64,000 nucleotides of DNA from Rubellimicrobium sp. (GTDB taxonomy: Bacteria; Pseudomonadota; Alphaproteobacteria; Rhodobacterales; Rhodobacteraceae). Shown here in pieces: positions 1 through 7,916 of this stretch. Position numbers and translations under genes: made by a program. The stretch's first letter is position 1. The number at the start of each line of letters is the position of its first letter. Location of the stretch: NCBI GenBank assembly GCA_020852925.1, contig JADYZU010000041.1, forward strand, positions 1 to 64,000, written 5' to 3'. The notes beneath the pieces were generated by a model. That model did not search any database and was not told the DNA's origin. It saw nothing but the letters and a program-made list of their open reading frames with translations.

Positions 1-2
1 CC

Positions 3-134
3 GCCGAAGCTGCTGCGCCCGCCGCCGAAGCTGCTGCGCCCGCCGCCGAAGAGGCCGCGCCTGCCGCCGAAGAGGCCGCGCCTGCCGCCGAAGAGGCCGC
101 GCCTGCCGCCGAAGAGGCCGCTCCCGCGCCCTGA
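3..134 (+). CDS. C-terminal end of an Ala/Glu/Pro-rich protein (partial)
   Basis: Only the last 43 residues lie in the window. They form about six seven-residue repeats of the type AEEAAPA encoded by a 21-bp tandem repeat, ending in TGA at 132-134. Low-complexity acidic-alanine tails of this kind occur on ribosomal and other abundant proteins in Rhodobacteraceae, but the folded part is off the edge, so no function is assigned. A strong intrinsic terminator follows 48 bases downstream, which supports this being a real gene end. Confidence 0.6.
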   Translation, partial: AEAAAPAAEAAAPAAEEAAPAAEEAAPAAEEAAPAAEEAAPAP

Positions 135-182
135 GTGGGCGCATCGGCCGGGTCATCCGGCCGCCCGGAGGGAAGATCACAG

Positions 183-216
183 GGCCGCGGGGCGCGCTTG
201 CCCCCGCGGCCTTTTT
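183..216 (+). terminator. Intrinsic terminator of the left-edge gene
   Basis: A perfect 10-bp stem (GGCCGCGGGG at 183-192 with CCCCGCGGCC at 202-211), a 9-nt loop, and then five T residues at 212-216. It is oriented to stop plus-strand transcription of the gene ending at 134. Confidence 0.85.
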
Positions 217-296
217 CATGCGCCCGCCCTGCCTTTGGCCGCTGCCCTGCCTCTGGCCGCCGCCCTGCCGGGCAGAGGAAAGGGCCCGGGCAAAGG

Positions 297-329
297 AAAG
301 GGGCGCGCCCCGTCGCCGGAGCGCGCCCC
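297..329 (-). terminator. Terminator of the rpsF-rpsR-rplI operon
   Basis: Read on the minus strand, GGGGCGCGC (329-321) pairs with GCGCGCCCC (308-300) and is followed by TTTCCTTT. It lies just past the rplI stop codon. The U-tract is imperfect. Confidence 0.65.
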
Positions 330-357
330 CTGACCGGCCCCGCCGGGGCCTGCGGTC

Positions 358-927
358 CTATTCGTCCTGGGCGGCGCCGCCGATGTCGTCGAACAGCGCG
401 TTGATGTCCATTTCCGCCGCGGCCTCTTCTTCGGCCGCGAGTTCCTGGATCGACTTGCCCGAGGCCTGGAGTTCGGCCTCCTGCGCGGACCGGGCGACGT
501 TCACGGACACGGTCACGTCGACTTCGGGGTGCAGGCGCACGGTCACGTCGTGCAGGCCCAGATACTTGATCGGGGCGATCAGGATCACCTGGCCCTTGTC
601 GAGCGAGAAGCCGGCCCCGGTCGCGGCCTCGGCCACGTCGCGCGGCGTCACCGAACCATAGAGCGCGCCGCCGTCCGAGGCGGAGCGGATCACCACGAAG
701 GACTGGCCGTCAAGGCGTTCGCCCAGGGCCTCGGCCTCCTTGCGGGTCTCGAGATTGCGCGCCTCGAGCTGGGCCTTCTGCGATTCGAACCGGGCGATGT
801 TCGCCTCGGAGGCGCGCAGCGCCTTGCCCTGCGGCAGCAGGAAGTTGCGCGCATAGCCGGGGCGGACATTCACCACCTCGCCCATCTGGCCAAGCTTGGC
901 CACGCGCTCGAGCAGGATCACTTGCAT
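358..927 (-). CDS. rplI: 50S ribosomal protein L9
   Basis: L9 of the large subunit, 189 residues. The N-terminal rRNA-binding domain is clear from the start ([19 protein letters not shown], then the Gly-Tyr-Ala-Arg-Asn-Phe-Leu motif near residue 24). A long central helix and a C-terminal domain follow. The last 45 residues or so are an acidic Ala/Glu-rich extension absent from E. coli L9 (149 residues). It is the last gene of rpsF-rpsR-rplI, 12 bases after rpsR, and a terminator follows. Confidence 0.97.
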   Translation of the reverse strand: MQVILLERVAKLGQMGEVVNVRPGYARNFLLPQGKALRASEANIARFESQKAQLEARNLETRKEAEALGERLDGQSFVVIRSASDGGALYGSVTPRDVAEAATGAGFSLDKGQVILIAPIKYLGLHDVTVRLHPEVDVTVSVNVARSAQEAELQASGKSIQELAAEEEAAAEMDINALFDDIGGAAQDE

Positions 928-939
928 GTCGGTCGCTCC

Positions 940-1167
940 TTACTTGGTCGCATAGGGCAGGAGCGCGAGGAACCGGGCACGCTTGATCGCCTCTGCGAGC
1001 TTGCGCTGGTTCTTGGCGCCCACCGCGGTGATGCGCGAGGGGACGATCTTGCCGCGCTCGGAGATGTAGCGCTGAAGCAGACGGGTGTCCTTGTAGTCGA
1101 TCACCGGGGCGCCTTCGCCCTCGAACGGATCGGACTTGCGGCGGCGGAAGAAGGGTTTCGTTGCCAT
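940..1167 (-). CDS. rpsR: 30S ribosomal protein S18
   Basis: S18, 75 residues, the normal length. It shows the family features: [10 protein letters not shown] near the start, the IDYKDTRLL segment, and [20 protein letters not shown] toward the end. S18 binds next to S6 on the 30S platform, and it is encoded here directly after rpsF (17-base gap), the usual order. Confidence 0.97.
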   Translation of the reverse strand: MATKPFFRRRKSDPFEGEGAPVIDYKDTRLLQRYISERGKIVPSRITAVGAKNQRKLAEAIKRARFLALLPYATK

Positions 1168-1184
1168 GTCTCGGACTCCTGTTC

Positions 1185-1634
1185 TCAGCGACGGTCGCCA
1201 CGGTCGCCCCGGGGGGCGCGGTCTTCACGGGGGCCACGGTCTTCACGCGGGCCACGGTCTTCGCGGGGACCGCGATCCTCGCGCGGGCCACGGTCGCCGC
1301 GGTCGCGCTCGTCGCGCTTCTGCATCTGGACCGAGGGGCCGTCCTCGTGCTTGTCCACGCGGATGGTCATGACGCGCATCACGTCGTCATGCAGGCGCAT
1401 CAGGCGCTCCATCTCCTGCACGGCCGGCGCGGGCGCGTCGGTGCGCAGGAAGGCGTAATGCCCCTTGCGGTTCTTGTTGATCCTGTAGGCCATGGTCTTC
1501 ACGCCCCAGTATTCGTTCGCGATCACCTTGCCGCCGTTGTCGGCGAGGATCGCTCCGAAATGTTCGATGAGGGCTTCGGCCTGCGCGGTCGCCAGATCCT
1601 GGCGCGCGATGAAGACATGCTCGTAGAGAGGCAT
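1185..1634 (-). CDS. rpsF: 30S ribosomal protein S6 with charged repeat tail
   Basis: S6, 149 residues with the ATG at 1634, chosen because [12 protein letters not shown] is the conserved S6 start. The open frame continues upstream without homology. The S6 fold covers about residues 1-105 (motifs [14 protein letters not shown] and [13 protein letters not shown]). After that comes an Arg/Asp-rich tail built from near-perfect RGPRED hexapeptides encoded by an 18-bp tandem repeat (about 1190-1315). E. coli S6 also has a C-terminal tail, but an oligoglutamate one. First gene of the rpsF-rpsR-rplI operon. Confidence 0.95.
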   Translation of the reverse strand: MPLYEHVFIARQDLATAQAEALIEHFGAILADNGGKVIANEYWGVKTMAYRINKNRKGHYAFLRTDAPAPAVQEMERLMRLHDDVMRVMTIRVDKHEDGPSVQMQKRDERDRGDRGPREDRGPREDRGPREDRGPREDRAPRGDRGDRR

Positions 1635-1888
1635 GAAATCTCCGGTTCTGTGGCGCATTTCAACGGGGGGGCCCACCTTCCGCTCCCACCCCACGAGAGC
1701 TGCGCGGTTCAATATCCCTGCGGAAGGATGGGGCCTTATACAGGTCCGCCGCCCGAAGGCAAGGCCGCTGTCCCGCCGCCGCTGCCGCCGCCCGTTTTCC
1801 GGCAAATGCCGGCAGGGCGCCCCGGGCAGGCCGCATTCGCGCCTGAATTCGCAACGAAATGTCAACCAGCCCATCGGAGAATGCGATC

Positions 1889-2530
1889 ATGGCCGTTGTC
1901 GATGTCTTTCCTGCCGGTTCTGCCCCCATCGCCGGTCTGCGGTCGGGGGGGGACCGGCGCCGCAAGGTCCGGGGGCCACGGCATCGGGTGATCGAAGGGT
2001 TCTCGGGCTATGTCATCCGGCGCGGCGACGCGGCGCCCCGGATCATCGCGGTCGCGCAGTTCGTGGCCTGGGGCGCGGGAATCGCGCTCTTGCTCGCGGC
2101 CTGGCTTGCGCTGACCGCGCCGGCGGCGCCGGGGGCGGGCGGGATCATCCTGCGGGGGGCGGCGGTGCTGCTGGCGGGGGCGGCCCTGCTGCTGTTCGAT
2201 TTCGCCCGGCGCGGCACCATCCCCGATCTCGAGGTCGATCTTCTGCGGGGCGAGTTGCGCGAGGTAGCCCGCCACCGTGCCGGTCCCCGGCGCGTCACCG
2301 CCTGCCACGGATTCGATTCGGTCTCGGCGGTGTTCGTCGACCAGCCGCATGGACGCGGGCGGGCGGCGCTGGTGGTGCGGCTGGGCAGCGCGCGGCAGGT
2401 GCTGCCGGTGGCCTGTGGCGACGCGGGCCAGCTCGAGCCGCTCTGCGACCGGCTGGCGCGCGACCTGCTGATCCGCGCGCAAGCCGACGTGACGCTGCCG
2501 CCCGTGACCGCGGCCCGCATCGCCGCCTGA
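1889..2530 (+). CDS. Two-helix membrane protein of unknown function
   Basis: 213 residues from ATG 1889, which has GGAG about 10 bases upstream. An in-frame ATG at 1859 lacks a ribosome binding site. A basic N-terminal region precedes two hydrophobic segments (roughly residues 50-70 and 80-100) joined by a short Gly/Pro-rich loop. A soluble C-terminal domain of about 110 residues follows, with alternating hydrophobic pattern. I do not recognise a family. It sits alone between divergent rpsF and the fab genes; the 95-bp gap before fabD has a good Shine-Dalgarno but no clear promoter. Confidence 0.7.
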   Translation: MAVVDVFPAGSAPIAGLRSGGDRRRKVRGPRHRVIEGFSGYVIRRGDAAPRIIAVAQFVAWGAGIALLLAAWLALTAPAAPGAGGIILRGAAVLLAGAALLLFDFARRGTIPDLEVDLLRGELREVARHRAGPRRVTACHGFDSVSAVFVDQPHGRGRAALVVRLGSARQVLPVACGDAGQLEPLCDRLARDLLIRAQADVTLPPVTAARIAA

Positions 2531-2625
2531 AAACCGGTCGCCGCCCGAGGGCAGGTGGCGACCCGCGCCTTGAGGGGCGGGGCCAAGACGGATAGGACTT
2601 TGCCCGACGATCAGGGAGGTCCGCC

Positions 2626-3564
2626 GTGCGCGCATTCGTCTTTCCGGGGCAGGGTGCCCAGACCATCGGCATGGGCCGCGCCCTGGCCGAGGCGGTTCCC
2701 GCCGCCCGTGCCGTCTTTGAAGAAGTGGACGAGGCGCTGGGCGAATCCCTGTCCGCGCTGATCTGGGAGGGCGAGACCGAGGCCCTGACCCTGACCCGCA
2801 ACGCGCAGCCCGCGCTCATGGCCACCTCGATCGCGGCGATGCGCGCGCTTGAGGCCGGGGGTGTGACGGTCGCGGATGCGGATTTCGTCGCCGGGCATTC
2901 GCTGGGCGAATATTCCGCGCTGTGCGCCGCCGGGGCGCTGTCGCTGGCCGATACCGCGCGCCTGCTGCGCATCCGCGGCGAGGCGATGCAGGCGGCGGTG
3001 CCGGTGGGCGTGGGGGCGATGGCCGCGCTTCTGGGCCTCGACTTTGCCGCCGCGCGCGAAGTGGCGGCCGAGGCGGCCGAGGGCGAGGTCTGCACCGCCG
3101 CCAATGACAACGATCCGGCGCAGGTGGTGGTGTCGGGCCACCGCGGCGCGGTCGAGCGCGCGGTGGCGATCGCCCGGGCGCGGGGCGCGAAACGCGCGCT
3201 CATGCTGCCGGTCAGCGCGCCCTTCCATTCGCCGCTGATGGCGCCCGCCGCCGCCGCCATGGCCGAGGCGCTGGCGCAGGTGGTCCTGCGCGCGCCCGCG
3301 GTGCCCGTGGTCGCCAATGTCCGCGCCAGTGCCGTGAGCGACCCCGACACGATCCGCGCGCTGCTGGTCGAACAGGTGACGGGGTCGGTGCGCTGGCGCG
3401 AATCCGTCCTGTGGATGGAATCGCAGGGCGTCACCGGGATCTGGGAGATCGGCGCCGGCAAGACCCTGTCGGGCATGGTGCGCCGCATCGCCCCCGCCAT
3501 CGCCTGCCGCACCGTCGGCACGCCCGAGGAGGCCGCGGCCGCAATCGAATCGCGCAACACCTGA
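2626..3564 (+). CDS. fabD: Malonyl-CoA:ACP transacylase
   Basis: FabD, 312 residues, transfers malonyl from CoA to acyl carrier protein. The start is a GTG at 2626 preceded by AGGGAGG (2613-2619). The nucleophile motif GHSLGEYSAL gives Ser92, FPGQGAQ lies at the N-terminus, and the catalytic His sits in SAPFHSPLM near residue 200. The length is normal. It is the first gene of fabD-fabG-acpP-fabF-mltG, with fabG 13 bases on. Confidence 0.97.
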   Translation: MRAFVFPGQGAQTIGMGRALAEAVPAARAVFEEVDEALGESLSALIWEGETEALTLTRNAQPALMATSIAAMRALEAGGVTVADADFVAGHSLGEYSALCAAGALSLADTARLLRIRGEAMQAAVPVGVGAMAALLGLDFAAAREVAAEAAEGEVCTAANDNDPAQVVVSGHRGAVERAVAIARARGAKRALMLPVSAPFHSPLMAPAAAAMAEALAQVVLRAPAVPVVANVRASAVSDPDTIRALLVEQVTGSVRWRESVLWMESQGVTGIWEIGAGKTLSGMVRRIAPAIACRTVGTPEEAAAAIESRNT

Positions 3565-3577
3565 AGAAAGGGTGCAG

Positions 3578-4315
3578 ATGTTTGATCTGACTGGACGGAA
3601 TGCCCTTGTGACCGGCGCCTCGGGCGGGATCGGCGGGGCGATCGCGCGCGCGCTCCATGGCGCGGGGGCCACGGTCGCGCTTTCGGGCACGCGCGCGGGG
3701 CCGCTGGCGGAACTGGCGCAGGAACTGGGATCGCGGGCGCATGTGCTGCCCTGCGACCTGTCCGACGGCGCCGCGGTCGATGCGCTGCCGGGGCAGGCGG
3801 CGGCGGCGATGGGATCGGTCGACATCCTCGTGAACAACGCCGGCATCACCCGCGACCAGCTTTTCATGCGCATGTCGGACGAGGACTGGGACCGGGTGAT
3901 CGCGGTGAACCTCACCTCGACCATGCGGCTGTGCCGCGCGGTCATGCGGCCGATGATGAAGGCGCGCTGGGGCCGGATCGTCAACATCTCGTCGGTGGTG
4001 GGGGCGACGGGCAACCCCGGCCAGGCGAATTACGCCGCCTCCAAGGCCGGCATGGTCGGCATGACCAAGGCCATCGCCGCCGAAGTGGCCAGCCGCGGCA
4101 TCACCGCCAATTGCGTGGCGCCCGGCTTCATCGCCACCGCCATGACCGGCAAGCTGACCGATGACCAGCAGGGCGCGATCTTGCGGCAGATTCCCGCCGG
4201 CCGCATGGGAGAGCCTGCGGAAATCGCCGCCGCCGTCCTCTATCTGGCCAGCGTCGAGGCCGCCTATGTCACCGGCGCCACGCTGCATGTGAACGGCGGC
4301 ATGGCGATGATCTGA
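3578..4315 (+). CDS. fabG: 3-oxoacyl-ACP reductase
   Basis: NADPH-dependent short-chain reductase of fatty-acid elongation, 245 residues from ATG 3578. A GTG two codons upstream (3572) is the alternative start. Visible motifs are the cofactor loop TGASGGIG, NNAGITRD, the catalytic Ser in NISSVVG, and YAASK with its Tyr and Lys. It ends with the family-typical VNGGMAMI. It is expected to be co-transcribed with fabD. Confidence 0.97.
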   Translation: MFDLTGRNALVTGASGGIGGAIARALHGAGATVALSGTRAGPLAELAQELGSRAHVLPCDLSDGAAVDALPGQAAAAMGSVDILVNNAGITRDQLFMRMSDEDWDRVIAVNLTSTMRLCRAVMRPMMKARWGRIVNISSVVGATGNPGQANYAASKAGMVGMTKAIAAEVASRGITANCVAPGFIATAMTGKLTDDQQGAILRQIPAGRMGEPAEIAAAVLYLASVEAAYVTGATLHVNGGMAMI

Positions 4316-4353
4316 GGGCCGCCGCAGGCCCGCCGGGGCGGGGGCGAAAACGT

Positions 4354-4381
4354 TTGCCTCGGCCGGAATCTCTGCTATGGG
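4354..4381 (+). promoter_or_regulatory. acpP: Candidate acpP promoter
   Basis: TTGCCT at 4354-4359 and TATGGG at 4376-4381 are 16 bases apart in the 184-base gap between fabG and acpP. acpP is normally transcribed far more strongly than its neighbours, so a private promoter here is reasonable. The assignment is by pattern only. Confidence 0.4.
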
Positions 4382-4499
4382 TCGCGCGACGGTCCGGGGG
4401 GGATATCCTCTTCGCGGCCGCCCGGCTTTCGGGGTAAGGCCCTTAGGGGCGCAGGTCAAATCGGGGCGCCAGTTGCCCTTTCGGGATTGAGGAATTGAC

Positions 4500-4733
4500 A
4501 TGAGCGACGTCGCAGAACGTGTGCGCAAGATCGTGGTTGAGCACCTCGGCGTTGACGCCGACAAGGTGATCGAGAATGCATCGTTCATCGACGATCTCGG
4601 TGCCGACAGCCTCGACACCGTCGAGCTGGTGATGGCCTTCGAGGAAGAATTCGGCATCGAGATCCCCGACGACGCCGCCGAAACCATCCAGACCTTCGGC
4701 GACGCGGTCAAGTTCATCTCGGCCGCCCAGTGA
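4500..4733 (+). CDS. acpP: Acyl carrier protein
   Basis: 77 residues, acidic, with the phosphopantetheine attachment motif [10 protein letters not shown] (Ser37). It carries growing acyl chains between FabD, FabF and FabG, all encoded next to it. Start ATG 4500 has GAGGA seven bases before it. The 184-base upstream gap holds a possible private promoter, and a UUCG-capped hairpin follows the gene. Confidence 0.98.
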   Translation: MSDVAERVRKIVVEHLGVDADKVIENASFIDDLGADSLDTVELVMAFEEEFGIEIPDDAAETIQTFGDAVKFISAAQ

Positions 4734-4780
4734 TTGCCGGGTGATCGCCCGGCGATAGTCCCGGCACACGGGACTTGCCC

Positions 4781-4804
4781 ACGGCACCCCTTCGGGGGTG
4801 CCGT
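4781..4804 (+). terminator. UUCG-capped hairpin after acpP
   Basis: A perfect 10-bp stem, ACGGCACCCC (4781-4790) with GGGGTGCCGT (4795-4804), closed by a TTCG tetraloop. Only a weak T-rich stretch (GTTGCGTTT) follows. It is likely a 3'-end stabiliser or partial terminator that sets acpP expression above fabF. Confidence 0.6.
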
Positions 4805-4924
4805 TGCGTTTGGGGGGCTGCCGGATGCGCGCCTTGCCTGCAACTTGCGGGCCCGGGCCGCGAATGTTGCGCCGGACGCGGGGCGCATGTATCACCCGAC
4901 GAAGCCATTCGAAGGGGATTTCAC

Positions 4925-6184
4925 ATGCGTCGTGTCGTCGTCACCGGGCTTGGTCTGGTCACTCCGCTGGCCGACGGGGTCGAGGAAACCTGGGCGCGGC
5001 TTCTGGCCGGCCGGTCGGGCGCCGGGCCGATCACGCAGTTCGACCCGTCCGAGGTCGTGACCAAATACGCCTGCGAGGTGAAGCGCGGCGACGGCAGCGA
5101 CGGCAGCTTCGATCCCGATCGCTACATGGAGCCGAAGGAACAGCGCAAGGTCGACAATTTCATCGTCTTCGGCGTGGCCGCGGCGCAGCAGGCGGTGCAG
5201 GACGCCGGGATCGATGGGCTGTCCGAGGCCGAGAGACTGCGCGTGGGCGTGCTGATCGGATCGGGAATCGGCGGGCTGAATTCCATCGCCAATACCGCGA
5301 TCATGATGAAGGAGAAGGGACCGAAGCGGGTCTCGCCCTTTTTCGTGCCGGGCGCGCTCATCAACCTGATCTCGGGGCATGTGGCGATCCGCTACGGCTT
5401 CAAGGGGCCGAATCACGCGGTCGTGACCGCCTGTTCGACCGGCGCCCATGCGATCGGGGATGCGGCGCGCCTGATCAAGTATGGCGCGGCCGACATCATG
5501 GTTGCGGGCGGGGCCGAGGCGGCGATCTGCGAACTGGGCATCGCCGGGTTCAACGCCTGCAAGGCGCTCTCGACCAAGCGCGGCAACGACCCCGAACGCG
5601 CCTCGCGGCCCTATGACGCGGACCGCGACGGCTTCGTGATGGGCGAGGGGGCCGGGGTCGTGGTCCTTGAGGATTACGACCATGCGGTGGCCCGCGGCGC
5701 CACCATCCATGCCGAGGTGCTGGGCTATGGCATGTCGGGCGACGCCTGGCACATCACCGCGCCCTCCGAGGATGGCGAGGGGGCCGAGCGCTGCATGCGC
5801 GCCGCGCTCGAGGATGCGGGGATCGGGCCCGAGGCCATCGACTACATCAACGCGCATGGCACCTCGACCATGGCCGACGTGATCGAACTGGCGGCGGTCG
5901 AGCGGCTCCTGGGCGATCACGCCGGGCAGGTCACCATGTCCTCGACCAAATCCGCCACCGGGCATCTGCTGGGCGCGGCCGGCGCGATCGAGGCGATCTT
6001 CTCGATCCTCGCCATCCGCGACCAGATCTGCCCGCCGACGATCAACCTCGACAATCCGGCGGTCGAGACCCCGGTCGATCTGGCCCCGAACGCGCCGCGC
6101 CGGCGCAAGGTCGGGGTGGCGCTGTCGAATTCCTTCGGCTTTGGCGGCACCAATGCGAGTGTGATCTTCGGAAAGATCGGCTGA
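4925..6184 (+). CDS. fabF: Beta-ketoacyl-ACP synthase II
   Basis: Condensing enzyme of fatty-acid elongation, 419 residues. ATG 4925 is preceded by AAGGGG, and the protein begins MRRVVVTGLGLVTPL as in the family. The open frame extends 50 codons further upstream without homology. The active-site Cys170 lies in VTACSTGAHA, and the two His residues are in NAHGTST and the later SATGHLLGAAG. The C-terminus NSFGFGGTNAS is typical. mltG overlaps its stop codon. Confidence 0.97.
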   Translation: MRRVVVTGLGLVTPLADGVEETWARLLAGRSGAGPITQFDPSEVVTKYACEVKRGDGSDGSFDPDRYMEPKEQRKVDNFIVFGVAAAQQAVQDAGIDGLSEAERLRVGVLIGSGIGGLNSIANTAIMMKEKGPKRVSPFFVPGALINLISGHVAIRYGFKGPNHAVVTACSTGAHAIGDAARLIKYGAADIMVAGGAEAAICELGIAGFNACKALSTKRGNDPERASRPYDADRDGFVMGEGAGVVVLEDYDHAVARGATIHAEVLGYGMSGDAWHITAPSEDGEGAERCMRAALEDAGIGPEAIDYINAHGTSTMADVIELAAVERLLGDHAGQVTMSSTKSATGHLLGAAGAIEAIFSILAIRDQICPPTINLDNPAVETPVDLAPNAPRRRKVGVALSNSFGFGGTNASVIFGKIG

Positions 6185-7401
6185 TGTGGCGCAACATCGC
6201 GTCGAACGCGCTCACGGTGCTGGTGGTCGCGCTGTTCCTGCTGGGCGGCGTGATCGCCTGGGCGGTGCGGGATTATGCCGCGCCGGGGCCGCTGGCGCAG
6301 GCGATCTGCCTGCAGGTGCCGCAGGGCGCGACCATGCGCACGGTGTCGGGGGATCTGGGCGCGCAGGGCGCGGTGCGGTCCGAACGGATGTTCCGCATCG
6401 GCGTGGCCTATGCCGGCCTCGATCAGGGCCTGAAGGCCGGCAGCTACCTCGTGCCGGCCGGCGCCTCGATGGAGGCGATCGCGGACATCATCACGCGCGG
6501 CGGCGCCTCGACCTGCGGATCGCAGATCCAGTTCACGGTGGGGGTGACGCGCAATCTCGTGCAGATGCGCGAGCTTGACCCCGCGACGCTGCAATTCCGC
6601 GAGCTGGCCCGCTTCAACCCCGCGACCGATCCCGTGCCCCCCGAATATGCCACCCTGCGCGACGGGGCCGACACGCAATATTCGCTCGTGGTCGTGCCCG
6701 GCGTGACCTCGTGGCAGGTGGTGCAGGGGCTGGCCGCGTTCGAGATCCTGACGGGCGATGTGACCGCGATCCCGCCCGAGGGGATGCTGGCCCCCGACAG
6801 CTATCAGGTGGCCCCCGGCGATGACCGCGGCGCGCTTCTGGCGCGGATGCAGTCGGCGCAGGACCGCATCCTGACCGAGGAATGGACCAACCGCGAGGAC
6901 GGGCTGCCCATCGCCTCGATGGCCGAGGCGCTGACGCTGGCCTCGATCATCGAGAAGGAGACCGGGGTTGCCGACGAACGCCCGCTGGTGGCCGGCGTGC
7001 TGGTGAACCGGATCCGGCAGGGCTGGCAGTTGCAGTTCGACCCGACCATCATCTACGGCATCACCCGCGGCGAGGGCATCCTCGACCGGCCGATCCGCCA
7101 GTCCGACATCGACGGCGAGACCGAGCGGCGCCTGCACGGATCGGTGGCCTACAACACCTATGTGATCCGCGGCCTGCCCCCGGGCCCGATCGCGCTGCCG
7201 GCGCGTTCGGCGATCCATGCGGCGCTGCATCCGGCACAGACCGACTACATGTTCTTCGTGGCCACGAACGACGGCACGGGCGGCCATGCCTTTGCCGTGA
7301 CCCGGGCCGAACATGTCGCCAACGTGACCGCGGCGCGGCGCGCGGCCGAAGAGGCGGCGGCTGCTGCGGCGGCGGCGGCGGAGGACGGGCAGGAAAACTA
7401 A
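6184..7401 (+). CDS. mltG: Endolytic murein transglycosylase MltG
   Basis: YceG/MltG family, 405 residues. It cuts nascent peptidoglycan strands at the inner membrane. An N-terminal membrane anchor (about residues 8-28) is followed by a LysM-like region and the YceG catalytic domain, with the conserved Glu in LASIIEKET near residue 257. The C-terminal motif NTYVIRGLPPGPI is also present. A short poly-Ala tail ends the protein. Its ATG shares one base with the fabF stop, implying translational coupling; fabF-mltG adjacency is common in this group. Confidence 0.93.
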   Translation: MWRNIASNALTVLVVALFLLGGVIAWAVRDYAAPGPLAQAICLQVPQGATMRTVSGDLGAQGAVRSERMFRIGVAYAGLDQGLKAGSYLVPAGASMEAIADIITRGGASTCGSQIQFTVGVTRNLVQMRELDPATLQFRELARFNPATDPVPPEYATLRDGADTQYSLVVVPGVTSWQVVQGLAAFEILTGDVTAIPPEGMLAPDSYQVAPGDDRGALLARMQSAQDRILTEEWTNREDGLPIASMAEALTLASIIEKETGVADERPLVAGVLVNRIRQGWQLQFDPTIIYGITRGEGILDRPIRQSDIDGETERRLHGSVAYNTYVIRGLPPGPIALPARSAIHAALHPAQTDYMFFVATNDGTGGHAFAVTRAEHVANVTAARRAAEEAAAAAAAAAEDGQEN

Positions 7402-7497
7402 CGAAACCTTAGGGTTACGGACGCAGGGCGCGGCGCCCGGCTTGACCCGGCGCGCGGTCTGTGGCACAGTTCCTGTCATGCTGGATCGGCATGCACC

Positions 7498-7527
7498 GGC
7501 CCCGGGGGGAAACCCCCGGGGCCTTTT
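7498..7527 (+). terminator. Terminator after mltG
   Basis: GGCCCCGGGGG pairs with CCCCCGGGGCC around a short GAAA-type loop and is followed by TTTT at 7524-7527. It separates the fab/mltG operon from the phage-type genes that start at 7572. Confidence 0.8.
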
Positions 7528-7571
7528 GCGTCCGGGCGGCAGGGTTTTCCCCCAACAACAACAGGCAGGCA

Positions 7572-7916
7572 ATGAACGAACAAGAAGCGGCCAGGGCCGA
7601 CCACGAGACCATGATGACCTATCGCGAGGATGCGGTGCTGCTCATGCGGGCGGTGCGCACGACCCTTGCCGATCTCCTGCGGCGGGTGATCGAGGGCGAG
7701 ACCGGGGCCCTGAAGGAGATCGCCGCGAAACAGGCGGAACTGGAAACGGCGCTGCGGCGCGTGTTCGATGCGGAGGCGAAACTGCATGACTGGATGGAAC
7801 GGCACGGAGGCGGCGGGGCCGCGGGGGGGGGACTCGATCTCGAGGCGGCCCGGAACGAGATCGGGTGCCGCCTTCATCGCCTCCGGTCCTGCGGCGAGGC
7901 AGAGCGCGTTCCTTGA
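7572..7916 (+). CDS. GTA-type small terminase-like protein (g1 position)
   Basis: 114 residues, mostly charged helices, with a basic/acidic heptad-like region (residues 30-75) and a Gly-rich hinge near residue 85. The following LDLEAARNEIGCRL segment resembles the end of RcGTA gp1, now regarded as the small terminase. The assignment rests on size, helical character, and position directly before a large terminase. ATG 7572 has GGCAGGC upstream. The 3' end overlaps the next gene by more than 100 bases in another frame. Confidence 0.6.
   Translation: MNEQEAARADHETMMTYREDAVLLMRAVRTTLADLLRRVIEGETGALKEIAAKQAELETALRRVFDAEAKLHDWMERHGGGGAAGGGLDLEAARNEIGCRLHRLRSCGEAERVP

Noticed and set aside
7442-7527. 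Small RNA between a TTGACC element and the terminator after mltG
   Set aside because: The -10 is poor and the stretch is only about 50 bases; a simple terminator explains it.
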